A DNA stretch of 64,000 nucleotides from Adiantum capillus-veneris (GCA_014529385.2 CM043969.1:72754676-72818675), one strand, 5' to 3'. Shown: positions 47,922 to 60,329, numbered from the stretch's first letter. Translations and numbers: made by a program. The notes: generated from the sequence alone by a model not told the origin.

Positions 47922-50037
47922 TCTCATAAAATCTAATATCTATCCAACCTAAATGATTTTCTCATATTAAACCGATCATTTAATGTGGGAGAATAAACGG
48001 AAACAAGGGTTAGAATATATACATGTGCTTTCAGATCTATTTCAACACGGGGCCAATGGTAAAGGGGTCCAAATGAGAGATTTTATGTCAAAGAGCAAGG
48101 CTAGCTAATGGAACTTAAAGACCTTAGGGTTAGATTCATTAAAGACCTTCAAAGGTTAGTGTTAAAAAGTCCTTTGACCTTAGGTAACCTAGGGTTGAGC
48201 TTGAGATGGGAACCCGGGCCAAGCTTGAGGTGCTTATCATGCTTGATGACTGAGATGCTTGAGGTGATTGACGGCTGAGATGCTTGTCAAGCTTGAGATG
48301 CTAGGGTTGTACTTGAGGTGGGACCCCGCCGGCCCAAGCTTGAGGGGCTTAAGGACCAAGCTTGTGGTGGGAACCGGGCCCAAGGTTGAGGGGCTTGAGG
48401 TGTCAAAAAGTCAACAAGTATCCCTACACGGAGGGAGCGAGCCCTACAAGTTGGGAGCATGAGAGAGATCACACAAACCCTCACTCAAGGCAAACCTAGA
48501 CCAAGGAGGCAACAAGGACACATGTCAACCTCCTCCTCATGTTGCCCTCATGGTGTGCCTAAAGCCTATTGGTTGGCCTCCCAAGGGGTCCAATGATAAT
48601 TAAGTAGAATTAATTAATTGTTTTAGCATTTATCAATTCCTCTCTCTCAAAGGGAAAAGGGGGGACACTTGTCCCAAGGCTACCCTTGTTGCTTGATATG
48701 CCCTTGCATGTGATTGGCTAGGCCTAAAGAGGTCCAATGATCTTCAATCATGAGCTTGAGGTTCTTGATGACTGAGATGCTGGAGGTGCTTGAGGTGCTT
48801 GAGGTGCTTGATGACTGAGATGTTGGAGGTGCTTGAGATGCTTGATGACTAAGATGCTTGAGGTGCTTGTCATGCTTGAGATGCTAGGGTTGTACTTGAG
48901 GTGGGAACCTAGCCCAAGCTTGAGGGGCTTAAGGGCCAAGCTTGTGGTGGGAACCGAGCCCAAGGTTGAGGTGTCAAAAAGTAAACAAGTATCCCTACAA
49001 GGAGGGGGCAAGCCCTACAAGTTGGGAGCATGAGAGAGAACACGCACACCCTCACTCAAGGCAAACCTAGACCAAGGAGGCAACAAGGACACATGTCAAC
49101 CTCCTCCTCATGTTGACCTCATGCTGTGCCTAAAGCCTATTGGTTGGCTTCCCAAGGGGTCCAATGATAAATTAGTTAATTTAATTAATTGTTTTAGCAT
49201 TTATCAATTCCTCTCTCTCAAAGGGAAAAGGGGGACACTTGTACCAAGGCTACCCTTGTTTCTTGATATACCCTTGCACGTAATTGGCTAGGCCTAGAGA
49301 GATCCAATGATCTTCAATCATGAGCTACAAGGGGGGGCTCCTTGAGGGGTATACTCTCCCACACACACTCTCATTGTGTGAAGTACAAAGTGCAAGAGCT
49401 TCATCTCCTTCTCCAAGCAAGTAGAGAAGTTGAGAGCCTACACCAACACTCATGGCTATGGAATGCAAATCCAACCAAGAGCCATTCTTCAATGCTTAAG
49501 CTTGCCATATTCATTACTATGGTATTGTGTATGCTAGCAAGAAGAGTGATGATAAGTAAGGAACTAATTATTTCTCCTATGAAATGTTTCTTCTTCATCT
49601 TCCCTACCCTCATTCCCTGCTAGCTCTCTCCACCTTCGAAGGTGTTTGAGGTCTTGGGACTGAGGCTTGAGATAGTTAATGCTTTCCACAAAGTTCATGT
49701 TATGCTCGTAATGCATGAAGCTTTCCATCTTCATTGCATCAACTAGGTCACAAGGTACATAAAAGATTGTATTGTACCAAGTTGATGGGAGAAACTATAA
49801 TACAAATGCCTATTGGAGGGGGGACCGGCTCCACATAAATCCGTTCCTCAATTATTGTCATGTTCTCTAAACTTTCGCTTTTGCAAAAAGTATTGTTCAT
49901 ACCAAGTTAACTAAATGCTATGTTTATGTTGCTACCATCAATTAATAAGTTCACCGGCTATGCTCACAAAGTAATTTCACAAAAGTACTTTCTCTAATTT
50001 CCGCTACTCTTAAAGTTAGTGGGCCATTTCCATTACA
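47922..50037 (+). repeat. 3' LTR, family A, expanded by minisatellite-like duplications
   Basis: It begins TCTCATAAAATCTAATATC and ends CCATTTCCATTACA. It matches 53,637-55,238 rather than the 5' LTR of the same element. Two large internal copies (about 48,290-48,735 and 48,890-49,308) share GCTAGGGTTGTACTTGAGGT and CTTGAGGGGCTTAAG. Short GAGGTGCTTGATGACTGAGA units lie between them. CCAAT modules: 48,568-48,594, 48,713-48,738, 49,139-49,165 and 49,283-49,308. Confidence 0.85.
49796..49847 (+). promoter_or_regulatory. LTR TATA box and leader hairpin
   Basis: TATAATA (49,796-49,802) is followed at 49,822 by GGACCGG and at 49,841 by CCGTTCC. In other copies of this LTR the second arm is CCGGTCC, making a perfect stem. 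Confidence 0.5.
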
Positions 50038-51060
50038 AAGCCATTATGGTGGGAGGTGATCACCTTATCCAAGATTGGAGATAGCCTTAGGGTGATAACT
50101 TTAGCAATGATTTTGCAAGACACTCTCATCATTGTTATAGGCCTCTAGTGCTTTAGCTAGGAGAAACATATTGGCTTAGGTATAGGCTTGATAAGACCTC
50201 TTTTAATGCTACGGTCTAGCACTCCCTCTAACAAGACTTGTTTTCCAAGTGAGTAATGGAGTCGTCCTCCCGAAACTCCTTGAAGAAATTTGTTGTCATT
50301 CAATCCCATCCTGGTGACTTCTTATTGGCCAAGGATTGTGAGGCAATTGAACATTCATCTTCGATGGTGATTTTTTCCAAGAGGTCCGCGTTTGTGGGTG
50401 CTATTTTTCTATTAAAACTATTGAGAAGTGAGGCTCTTGCTTCTTCAACCTCTATTGGCTGAACTTTTGGTTGCCCTATGATTCATCTTAAATTATCTAG
50501 CATCAATTTTGCCATTTTATATGGGTCGTGCACTTCATTTCCTATGTAGTTCATGATTGTTGTGATGATACCCCGTCTTCTTCTGTTTTTAAGAGCTCTT
50601 AAGAAATATGGACTGATTGGTAGCCTCAAGCTTAAGGTATATTTTCCTAGATAATAATTTTGCCTTTTTAACTTTTTTTTGGTTGTTGTTTGGCAAGATC
50701 TACTTTTACTTCAAGCCACCTCTTCCACTCAGCATCGGTGATTGTCCCTTCATTCTTTTTTATAGTTAGCACCTCCACTTAATCTTTATTTTTTTGATAC
50801 TTGACGTCATGAGCCTTCTTCATCCTTGGCCCTATTCTTTTGATCCAATAAACTGTGCATTTGTTTAGGCTAAATATTGAAGGCTTGTGTAAGTGTAGCT
50901 TGACGTGCTACCCCATGGACCTTAAGGCCGTAGGTCTGCCATTGCCCACTTCTTGCTAGGCTCTTCCATTTAGCTTTTCTCAATCCCTTCAATAGGCTAG
51001 ATGGGCTTGTCTTGTCTCTTTTACACTCCACTGTATCAAAATCCCCAGACGTGCAATGCT
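50038..51060 (-). pseudogene. LINE linker and N-terminal RT half
   Basis: The minus strand reads NNNQKKVKKAKLLSRKIYLK, LEATNQSIFLRALKNRRRRG, IASQSLANKKSPGWD, MTTNFFKEFREDDSI, then (other frame) GLIKPIPKP and SCKIIAKVITLRLSPILDKV to SHHNG at 50,038. KSPGWD/FFKEF and the IIAKVI...RL block are standard LINE RT landmarks, and HHNG is the residue group before the next RT block. The gene then meets LTR DNA and resumes to the left of 43,850. Stops are numerous. Confidence 0.75.
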
Positions 51061-51644
51061 TAAATAAACCTACCTAGGTTTTCCTTTCAGTTCAAATTTC
51101 GAGGTGATAAAACTACAAAATCTAGAGAAAATTAGTGTAAAATCCTTAAGATATAGAAAAGCTTACCCCTAAATTTCTAATAGGCCAATTTTTAAGTTCA
51201 ATGTGTACAAAAACCAGCCTTGTATCGACCAAGATTTGCAAAAACCGGTTCAAGCAAAAACTTTTCCTTGTATACTGCTGGTCAAAAATGAGAGAAAATC
51301 TAGCTTTTAGCAGATTTGGCACATTGTGATGCCTCTAAGTATTGAATTTGAATCAATGTACACTCTCATTTCCCTTCCATTCAAATTTTACAGCAATTTA
51401 CACAAGTTAGGTGAGCTTGCAGTAAGAATAGCAAGCTGCTGTAGATTTCTTTTCTAATATAACCTTTCTCACATAATGTAATGTGAGATTTGCAAAAAAA
51501 TAAAGAAAGAATAGCAAGCAGCCTTCTTTTTCCATAAACCAAAGATGCAACTAAGCAAAAACGGCACCTTGGTCCTTCATGCGCACCTTTGGAGAACTGC
51601 GCTTGGTCCTTCATGCACTTGTTTGTTTCTTCATGGTCGGGCAT
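51061..51644. other. No recognisable gene
   Basis: AT-rich sequence with phrases similar to 31,020-31,480. No repeat boundary or coding signal identified. Confidence 0.5.
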
Positions 51645-52345
51645 TGTAACATTTAATGGCCTAAAAACTTGTGTGTAGCGAAAATTAGCATGAACATAGT
51701 GGGCATTTCATTAGCATAGATTCCTAATGAGAATTACAAGAGTGCTTGGGTGGAGAGAGCAACAAGAAAACATAACACCTAGTTAGATAGCATGAGCAAT
51801 ACTTTCAAAAGAGAGAGAAATTAAGCTATTGACAACAGTTGAGGACCGGATTTTCATGGAGCCGGTCCCCCCCTCCAAAAGGCTTTGTATTATGGTTTCT
51901 CCCATCAAGAGAGACATTGTACAATACAATTCTTTGTGTTCCTTCAAGACTAGCTAGTGAAATGAAGATGAAAGCTTCATGCACTAAGCAAAACACTTAG
52001 CAAACACAACATCAATTATCCCTGGTCTCAGACCCAAGACCACACACACCTTCGAATATGGTGAGAGCTAGCAGGGTATGAGAGTAGATTGAGAGGAAGA
52101 AGGAGTAGTCTTACGAGAAAGATGTACATCTCCTCACATAATCACTCATATAAGCATAGCTTAGCTTAGTAATTAGCTTGGTAGAGGAGATGAGCATGCA
52201 TTGGAGCTTGGCTCTTGGTTGGATTTTCATCCACATGCCAAGAGTGTGTCGATGTAGGCTTCTATCTCACAAGCTTAGAGTAGGTGATGAGCTCTCCATT
52301 AAAGCTTGGGAAGAGATAGTCTTTTTCTTGCTTCTCACATAGACT

Positions 52346-52391
<46 letters not shown>

Positions 52392-53341
52392 GTGTGTGTG
52401 TGTGTCTGTGTGTGTGATAATGCCTTGCAAAATCAGCCTTTCTCTCTCTTGGTCGACCCCTCTTGCTATTTTCTCTTGCAGGCTCCCCATTGGACAGTGC
52501 CAAGCTTAGCCAATGAGAATAGGGGTAAATTGAAGAACCTTCTGACATGTGTCCCTCTTTCCCTTTTTGAGAGAGCTTTATCAATTAAACTTAATTGATT
52601 TAAATGAATTAAATCCCCATTGGACCTTTTCCCACTCTGGCCAATAGGAATTAAGTAGCCCATTGGGCTGCTCAATTCCTATTGGACCCCTTCACGGGCT
52701 GTCCAATAATCACCCAGGAGACTTAATTTTCATTGGTTCTTTTTATTAAGTTTTTTAAAATTAATTAGACTAAATTTACTCTAGCCTAATTCTCATTGGT
52801 CCACTTCAAAGGTCATCCAATAGGAATTTACTCTAGCCTAATTCTCATTGGTCCACTTCAAGGGTCATCCAATAGGAATTGAGCACGCTTTGGGGGCAAC
52901 TAGTTTAGGCATCTGACATGTGTCCTTTATGCCCTTTGTGTTCAAATGGGAGCTTGTGTGTGTGTGTGAGTAAGTTTTTTAGTCTTTCTCTCTCATCCCC
53001 CTACCTTTAGGGCTCGCCCCCTCATGTATAGGGATGTGTGTTGACTTTGGAGAGTACATAAACCATCCAATTTATCCTAAGCTTTAACCCTTTGGACTTA
53101 CACTTTGAATTTGGAACCTTAGCATTTTGGAAGTCTTAATGTGTTGCACCCTAGGGTCTTTGGAGCACATTTCATGTACATAGCTCTTCTGCAGATGGCC
53201 CCCCTTTGGATCCCTACTGTGGCCTCATCTGCTAGCCTTACCAATATTCTAGCTTTCTCTCCCCTGGCACTTCCCCATATTAAATGATCAGTTTAACATG
53301 AGAAAATCATTTAGGAGATCTAGATATTAGTTATTATGACA
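51645..53341 (-). mobile_element. Solo LTR, family B, with perfect target duplication
   Basis: Plus-strand ends are TGTAACATTT and ATTATGACA. GGCAT is present at 51,640-51,644 and 53,342-53,346. It has a (GT)n(GA)n(GT)n tract at 52,347-52,417 and the family's promoter hairpin (51,843-51,868). The U3-like part has five inverted CCAAT modules. Confidence 0.95.
52489..52873 (-). promoter_or_regulatory. Array of inverted CCAAT modules with fixed spacing
   Basis: ATTGG and CCAAT pairs lie at 52,489-52,514 (16-base spacer) and 52,619-52,645, 52,681-52,707, 52,795-52,821 and 52,847-52,873 (all 17-base spacers). The spacer sequences differ except in the last two, which arose by a local duplication. 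CCAAT boxes are bound by NF-Y in plants; that these modules act as enhancers is inference. Confidence 0.55.
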
Positions 53342-53636
53342 GGCATCCACCACTAGATGTTGCATGTCGAGCCCCAAGCGACCTTCTCCTTCTCCCAATT
53401 TCTCTCCCAACCATGTCTGCTCGTATTAAAGGGACATGCTTTGCGCTTCTTTGGTCGATAAGAGGAGGCGTAGAGCTGGAGAGGAGGCAAGGAGCCGGGG
53501 ACGTAACAATAGGTATGTCGTAAACATTTCAAAAAAAGAATCAAAAGAAATGGGTACTCAAAGTGAAGAATTAAAAATCTCATGAGATGCCATTAAAAGA
53601 AATGAGTACTTACAGTGAAGAAAGAGAAGCAAGCGG
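53342..53636. other. Short unassigned segment
   Basis: This lies between the solo LTR and the truncated LTR of the next element. AAAGAAATGGGTACTCAAAG and AAAGAAATGAGTACTTACAG form an imperfect repeat about 60 bases apart. No gene. Confidence 0.5.
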
Positions 53637-55238
53637 AAATTAGAGAAAGTACTTTTGTGAAATTACTTTTTGAGCATAGCGGGTGGGATGGTAGCAACAT
53701 GAACATAGCATTTAGTTAACTTGGCATGAACAATCCTTTTGCAAGAGAGAGAGTTTAGAGAACATGACAACAATTGAGGACCGGATTTATGTGGAGCCGG
53801 TCCCCCCTCCAATAGGCATTTGTACGTTAGGTACTCCCATCAAGAGAGACTTGGTACAATAAAATTTCTTGTTTTCTTTGGATCCAGGTGATGCAATGAA
53901 GATGGAAAGCTTCATGCATCATGAGCATAACATAAAATTTGTGGAAAGCATTAACTATCTCAAGCCTCAGTCCCAAGACCTCAAACACCTTCAAAGGTGG
54001 AGAGAGCTAGCAGAGAAGGAGGGTAGGGAAGAGGAAGAAGAAACATTTCATAGGAGAAATAATTAGTTCCTCAATTATCATCACTCTTCTTGCTGGCATA
54101 CATAATAGCATAGTAATGAAGATGGAGAAGATGGAAAGCTTGAACATTGAAGCATGGCTCTTGGTTGGATTTGCATTCCATAGCCAATAGTGTTGGTGTA
54201 GGCTCTCAACTTCTATACTTTCTTGAAGAAGGAGATGGAGCTCGAGAGTATACCCCTCAAGCAACCCCCTAGGTTGCTTTGGTTGATCCCCCCCTTGTAG
54301 CTCATGATTGAAGATCATTGGACCTCTCCAGGCCTAGTTAATCACATGCAGGGGCATATCAAGCAACAAGGGTAGCCTTGGGACAAGTGTCTCCCTTTCC
54401 CCTTTGAGAGAGAGGACTTGATAAATGCTAAAACAATTAATTAAATTAACTAATTTATCATTGGACCCCTTGGGACCAACCAATAGGCTTTAGGCACACC
54501 ATGAGGGCAACATGAGGAGGAGGTTGACATGTGTCCTTGTTGCCTCCTTGGTCTAGGTTTGTCTTGAGTGAGGGTGTGTGTGTTCTCTCTCATGCTCCCA
54601 ACTTGTAGGGCTTGCCCTCTCCTTGTAGGGATACTTGTTTACTTTTTGACACCTCAAGCCCTTCAACCTTGGGCCCAGATCCCACCACAAGCTTGGCCCT
54701 TAAGCCCCTCAAGCTTGGGCCAGGTTCCCACCTCAAGTACAACCCTAGCATCTCAAGCATGACAAGCACCTCAAGCATGTCAGTCATCAAGCATCTCAAG
54801 AACCTCCAGCATCTCAGTCATCAAGCATGACAAGCACCTCAAGCATCTCAATCATCAAGCATCTCAAGCACCTCCAACATCTCAGTCATCAAGCACCTTA
54901 AGCTTCTCAGTCATCAAGCACGATAAACACCTCAAGCTTGGGCCGGGTTCCCACCGCAAGCTCAACCCTAGCTTACCTAAGGTCAAAGGACTTTTTAACA
55001 CTAACCTTTGGAGGTCTTTAATGAAGCTAACCCTAAGGTCTTTAAGCTCCATTAGCTAGCCTTACTCTTGACATACCATTTCTCCTTTAGACCGCTTTAC
55101 CATTGGCCCCGTGTTGAGATAGATTTGAAAGCACATGTCTATATTCTAGGCCTTGTTCCCGTTTATTCTCCCACATTGAATCATCAGTTAAATATGAGAA
55201 AATCATTTGGGTTGGATAGATATTAGATTTTATTCCAT
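53637..55238 (-). repeat. 3' LTR of chromovirus 2
   Basis: About 1.6 kb of family A. It lacks roughly the last 35 bases on the plus-left side (it starts AAATTAGAGAAAGTAC instead of TGTGATGG). It carries CTTGGGCC and CATCAAGCA(T/C)CTCAAG minisatellite-like units (54,650-54,950), related to those in 47,922-50,037, and the GGACCGG/CCGGTCC hairpin at 53,778-53,803. Confidence 0.85.
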
Positions 55239-55539
55239 TACCTCTCTTTTGAAATCATAGTCATCCTCGACTATGAGGTAGAAGAGATAAAGCCTTAGTC
55301 ATTAGTCAATCTTGCTTAGCGGGTAGAGGATCCTTTTTTACCCTAAGACATCTTTCCAAGATGGATGACTAATCCATTTGGTGCTTGGGAGACATGGCTG
55401 CCACAAGCATGTCTGCTGTTTAGTCCATTTCATTCTCCCAAGTAGAGTGACAAATTCTACTTGGTGTTTGAGAGACATTGTCATCACAAACATGATTCTT
55501 AGCATACATACTATTTAAACTTGTGCACAAAGAACTAGT

Positions 55540-57113
55540 CTTATTAAGCATTGACAAAGTTCATACTATCCTCAAGCTGTATTCCTTGCATCCATCTAAC
55601 ATCTTCAAAAGGATAATTTTTGAACTTAACAAGATACCATCGGATAATCTTACCATGTCGTAGTACCTTGTCTTCATGCTAAAGGATAGCTTTGGGTTGT
55701 AGCACCTCTTCTTGGTCTTTGATTTCGTTAGGGTCTTCAATAATTGGTTCACTTGGTGGCTCTCCTTTGTAGGGCTTAAGTAGGCTGACATGAAAGCATT
55801 GTGTTTGAGCCAATGGTTGGGAAACTTGAGTTGATAAGCCATCTTATTGATGGGCTTCAAGATTTGGAAAGGACCGCTATTTTTGCTAGCTTAGGATAAT
55901 ACTTTTGATGGTCCATAGGATTTTTCCCCGTCGTTTTCCTCAATCGAGCCTTAGGAAACTTAAGTAAGACCCAATCATTTTCTTTGAGCGTTAAGGCCCT
56001 TTTTTGTGCTTGTCGGCAGCAGCTTTTTGCCTTTGTTGAGAGATGGATATAGCCTCCTTAATCTTTTGAAAAGATTCTTATATTTCACGGCTCTACTCAT
56101 CAGCAGCGAAGATCTTCCCATGTACTTTAAGTACCAAGGGACTTTTAGGTCTTCCCTCAATTATTTCAAAAGGTGCTTTTCCCGTAGAAGTATGTACAAT
56201 ATTATTGTATGCATACTCTACAAGAGGTAAGTACTTTTTCCATTGTGAGCGTTGATCTACTTCTGTAACATAGGTCTTTAGTAGATCGAGTATCATAAGA
56301 TTGGCTATCTCACTATGGCCATCCGTTTGTGGGTGATAGGCCAAAGGAAAATTCAATCTTGTTCCTAGATTTTCAAAGAGACCTCCCAAAACTAACTGGT
56401 CATTCTAGGATCTCTGTGTGACACGATGGATGTTGGCAATCCATGGTGTTTGATTTGAAAATTTGTGATATGAAGAGAGTTGCCAATTGGTGTGCCTTGA
56501 TAGTCTTTTTGACAGGAATAAAGTGTACTTGCCTGCTAAACATGTCGACTATTGTCCATATTCTTGTATTCCCATGGATAGACTTGGATAAGCCAAAGAT
56601 AAAATCCATGGGTGTACTCTCCCATGGTGAATTTGGATTAGGCAATGGCTAGAGTAATCTAGGTTGCTTCCCTCTATCATACTTGGTCTTTTGACATACC
56701 ACACATTTTGAAACATACTCTTGTATGTCCATTTTCATGGTAGGCCAATAGAAGTATGTTTCTACTCCTCGGAGAGTAGGTTGCCCCGCATAGGGAGGAG
56801 GATGGGATTCATACATGATTTTCTCACGAAGGGAGTGGATAACACATAGCCTATTGCCGTGGAGAAGATAACCATCCTCCAAGGTGAATGGTTCCTCTTT
56901 CTTCCCCAAAGCAAGGGCTGACATTATATCTCTAAAGTCAGGGTCAATAGCATACTCATCTATCATAGAAGATAGATCATTGTGAGTTGGTCGTCGTGGA
57001 AATGCATCGGTGACTTGATTGTGCTTACCAGCAATGTGATCAATATGGAAATTAAATTGCAAAAGAAAATTTTCCCACCTCATTTGTTTGTTGGAAAGCT
57101 TGGTTTGCGTCAT
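55540..57113 (-). pseudogene. Integrase with chromodomain of chromovirus 2
   Basis: The zinc-binding part (YESHPPPYAGQPTLRGVETY, FYWPTMKMDIQEYVSKCVVC) is at 56,649-56,800. The core has STPMDFIFGLSKSIHGNTRI with the first Asp (56,600), a damaged second Asp region at about 56,400 (CHTEILE where SDRDP is expected), and FPLAYHPQTDGHSEIANLM with the catalytic Glu (56,300). The C-terminal tail (55,561-55,860) reads INKMAYQLKFPNHWLKHNAF, then in another frame EVLQPKAIL and YLVKFKNYPFEDARWMQG, a chromodomain signature. Chromodomains steer integration to particular chromatin (established for chromoviruses). Broken by several frameshifts. Confidence 0.8.
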
Positions 57114-58200
57114 GAATTACTTGAGACTTTGGTAGTCTGTTCGTAGAATGAATGGAGTCCCCAATAAGTAGTGCTTCCATGTGTCTAGGGCACGTAGAAC
57201 AGCTAAAATCTCTTTATCATAAATGCCCAAGACTTATTCATCCATATTGAGCCTTCGGCTCTCATATGCTATGGCATGCCCTTCTTGAAGCAAGATTGCT
57301 CCAAGGCAATCACCACAAGCATCACATTGGACCTCAAATGGCTTTGAGAGATCCGGAAGCATGAGGACTGGTTGGGAGGTAAGCTTCTCTTTGAGCTTGT
57401 CAAAAGAATTCTGCTCCTTAGCAGTCCATAAATACTTAACATTCTTCTTTGTTAAGTCATGGAATGGTCTTGCTATTTGAGAAAATTTAGCTATGAAGCG
57501 TCTATAGTATGCACACATACCAATAAAGCTTCTTAGCTCATGTAGATTCCTTGGATTAGGCCATGATTTTATTACATCCAACTTTGATGGATTCATTCGA
57601 ATACCATCTTGAGAGATAATATGACCTAAGTATTAAATCTCTTGAAGGAAAAAATCGCTTTTCTTTTGGTTAAGAAAAAGCTTTTCTCCCTCGATGCTTG
57701 AAAAATCACTTGGAGATGTTGCTTATGTTCCTCCAAGGACTTGGAGTAAATGATGATATTATCAAAGAACACTCCCGCAAATGTGCGGTAGGGTCTAAAG
57801 ATTTTCTCCAATTAATCGATTGAATGTGGCCGGTGCATTAGTCAATCCAAAAGGCATGGCTATATGTTCATAAAGACCAAACATTGGGCGAAACGCGGTC
57901 TTTAGGATATCTTCATCCACTATCCTTATTTGATGATAGCTACTTGTAAGGTCAATCTTACTGAAGTAGGTAGATCCTTCTAGCTTATCAAACAGATCAT
58001 CTACTCGAGGCACGGGAAATCTGTTTTTGATAGTGATATGGTCTAGTTCTCGATAGTCCACACATATACAATATGTACCATCTTTATTTTGCACTAAAAG
58101 GACGGGAGAACAAAAGGGAGAGGATCTAGGCCTCACCATCCCTTTGTCAACCAATTCTTGTATTTGCGTCATGATCTCCTCTTGTTGAGATTGAAAAACT
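57114..58200 (-). pseudogene. Reverse transcriptase and RNase H of chromovirus 2
   Basis: RT runs from MTQIQELVDKGMVRPRSSPF (58,172) through CVDYRELDHITIKNRFPVPR, YFSKIDLTSSYHQI (motif A with Asp) and EHIAMPFGLTNAPATFNRL (motif B) to GVFFDNIIIYSKSLEEHKQH (motif C). Motif C reads FFDN, not FFDD, so a catalytic Asp is replaced by Asn. A stop or frame change separates motifs B and C near 57,800. The connection and RNase H segment (57,234-57,596) has LRSFIGMCAYYRRFIAKFSQ and FEVQCDACGDCLGAILLQEG; the rest is in another frame up to QMRWENFLLQFNFHIDHIAG (57,070). Confidence 0.85.
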
Positions 58201-58850
58201 CAATAGGGAGGCTTGTTAGGCAGTGAGCTCCCTGGTAGGAGCTCAATTCGATGTCATCACCCCCTCGTTTTGGAGGTAAGTCCATAGGGATATCATCGAT
58301 GAACACATCTTGGAATCCTTTTAGAAAATTAGACAAGTCTAACTCTTTTTTATTCCTACCTTTTACATTCAATGAATCATTAGGACCTTTTAGGGACTCT
58401 TTGACAAAAATCATGTACGCAAAAACTGAGCTCTTCGTTGATTTATCAAAAGCAGGTGAATTTACAAGTGGTATAGTATGACCAAACTCACTAGCATCTA
58501 TATACATGTTCTTTCCCCTGTAGGTGAAGTAGATTCTCCTTTTAGGGAACTTCATGTTGGCAGCCATGCAGTTGAGCCATGGTGCATGTAGAATAGCATC
58601 CTCATGTTGGAGAGGAGAGATGAAAAAGTCTTCTTTGTCAACATAGCTTTGGACATGGAGCCTCAACCTCCCAATCAAGAGAGTAATGGAGGCTCATTGT
58701 CCATCGAAAGCAGTGTTGGCCGTTACAGCATCTCCCATCTCAAAAGCTTGAATGCCCAACTTGGTGGCCAACTCCGTTGATATGAAGTTGTGAGTAGAGC
58801 CAGGGTCAAAGAAGATGAAGTCATCATGCTCCCTTACCTTTTCCCAAGCA
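58200..58850 (-). pseudogene. Protease and pol linker of chromovirus 2
   Basis: The retropepsin active site reads IFFDPGSTHNFISTELATKL at about 58,800 (D-P-G-S in place of the usual D-S/T-G). A linker follows in another frame (FFISPLQHEDAILHAPWLNC, FPKRRIYFTYRGKNMYIDAS, 58,500-58,650) and then DVFIDDIPMDLPPKRGGDDI before the RT. Confidence 0.75.
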
Positions 58851-60329
58851 TAGAAGAGAGGTGCACCTTTGCAATGAGCATCCTCTTTTGGAGCTTCGAT
58901 GGTGGAAGCTCTAGGAGTCTCATTTTGAGCATTTTTCTTGGGGCAAGAACGATAGCCATGTCCTTGCTCCCCACACTTAAAAAACTTATGGTCCTTGCAA
59001 AAAGCTTCCAGCTCTTTAGGAGAGAGTTTGTTTTTGCATTTGTAAAGTCCCTTCTCCTTGGACCGATTGTTGTTGTTGTTGTTGTTGTTGGAATTGCCTT
59101 GGAAAGAATTTTGGGAATTGGTTTTCCCCTTGGCATCACTTTTGTTTTTATTTTCCATGGGCTTGACATTTTGTCTATCCCCTTGTTAAAAATTGATGCA
59201 TGAAGCAGCCATGGTGTGGTGTATTACTTCAGTAATAGAACAAGCCGTTGCGAGTTGACATACTCGGCCATCCCTTCAGGTAGTCCCACACAAAACTATC
59301 GCTTTTGCTCAGCAAAGCCTATCTTTTGAAAGACAATAGCCTTGAGATGTAAATCCAAAAATTTATCTACATACTTGTGGATAGACTCAGGAGAGAGAAG
59401 CTTCAAACTTGTCTACATACTTGTGGATAGACTCAGGAGAGAGAAGCTTCAAACTGCACCATTTGCTGAGCACTTTGTCCTTTGCATCGCTTACAAGGAA
59501 TTGCTTCATGATGGAAACTCGTAGAGTTTTCCTTGTCTTTGGGGCTTTGCCATTGCCATGAAGGCTAGCCCACGGGCCACCATTGACGAGCCGATTTCTG
59601 GAAGTGCATAGCTACATGGTGTAGCTTGGAGGACTCTGTGAAGCCCTCGTCTCCAAAGGTCGCATCAAATTGCTGGATAAAGGCCAACACTTTGTCAATA
59701 GCACCAAAGGTGCCATCATAGGTGAGAAAAGAGATACTCTTTCCTCCCTCTTGGAACTTCTTGAGCTTTTGTGACCTTCACCATGTAGGGTATGATTTGT
59801 GATGTCTACCCCTCTTGTATTCTCTATGAGAATACCCATATCTTTTATCGGAAGAGGAGGAAGGTGAAGAAGAAGAAGAAGAGGGTGACCTCTTTTCTTG
59901 CCCTTTTCTTCCTCTGTTTCCTCTCTTTCCTTTCGGAGTGACGAGGAGAAGGACTGTGTGTTGATATTTTTCTTTTGGGAGGAGTTGGCGATCGTTTAGA
60001 CCGCCGTCTTCATGGAGCCACATCTTCAGAAGAACTTAAAGTTTCATTACTTTCTTGCTCTTTGGATTCCTCCTCTTGTATGGGAGAGTCTCTTCTTTTG
60101 GGGGGGTCTTCAGAGACCTCCTAAGCTCTTTTTCCTCTTGGAGAGGAAGGGTAATCCCATAAGCGTGAAGCTATTGAGTAACTTTGGCTTGCAAAGCAAG
60201 GTTGCCCATAGCTTGTTGCTACCTAGTAACAAGATAATTGACAAACATGGGGGCATCATCATTAGCACCTTCATGTGCAAAATCAAAGTTATCAATGTTC
60301 ATTCTACTCTCTTGGTTATTGTCATCCAT
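58850..60329 (-). pseudogene. gag of chromovirus 2
   Basis: The start at 60,329 gives MDDNNQESRMN, then FDFAHEGANDDAPM. A serine-rich low-complexity stretch (SPSSSSSSPSSSSDKRYGYS) lies near 59,870. The capsid-like part (59,300-59,750) is fragmented. The nucleocapsid part has an asparagine run (59,075-59,095) and FFKCGEQGHGYRSCPKK (about 58,960). The expected CX2C of the CCHC knuckle has Phe instead of its first Cys, so zinc binding would be impaired. A 53-base duplication (59,363-59,452) adds to the damage. Confidence 0.75.

Larger units (their letters stand above)
44181..50037 (+). mobile_element. Chimeric, internally deleted chromovirus inside a LINE
   Basis: The order is 5' LTR of family B (44,181-45,787), PBS, a short 5' leader, a deletion junction near 46,148, integrase remnants, polypurine tract, and 3' LTR of family A (47,922-50,037). 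gag, protease, RT and RNase H are absent. The LTRs differ in family and in length (1,607 and 2,116 bases). LINE RT sequence flanks both sides in the same orientation. Confidence 0.8.
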
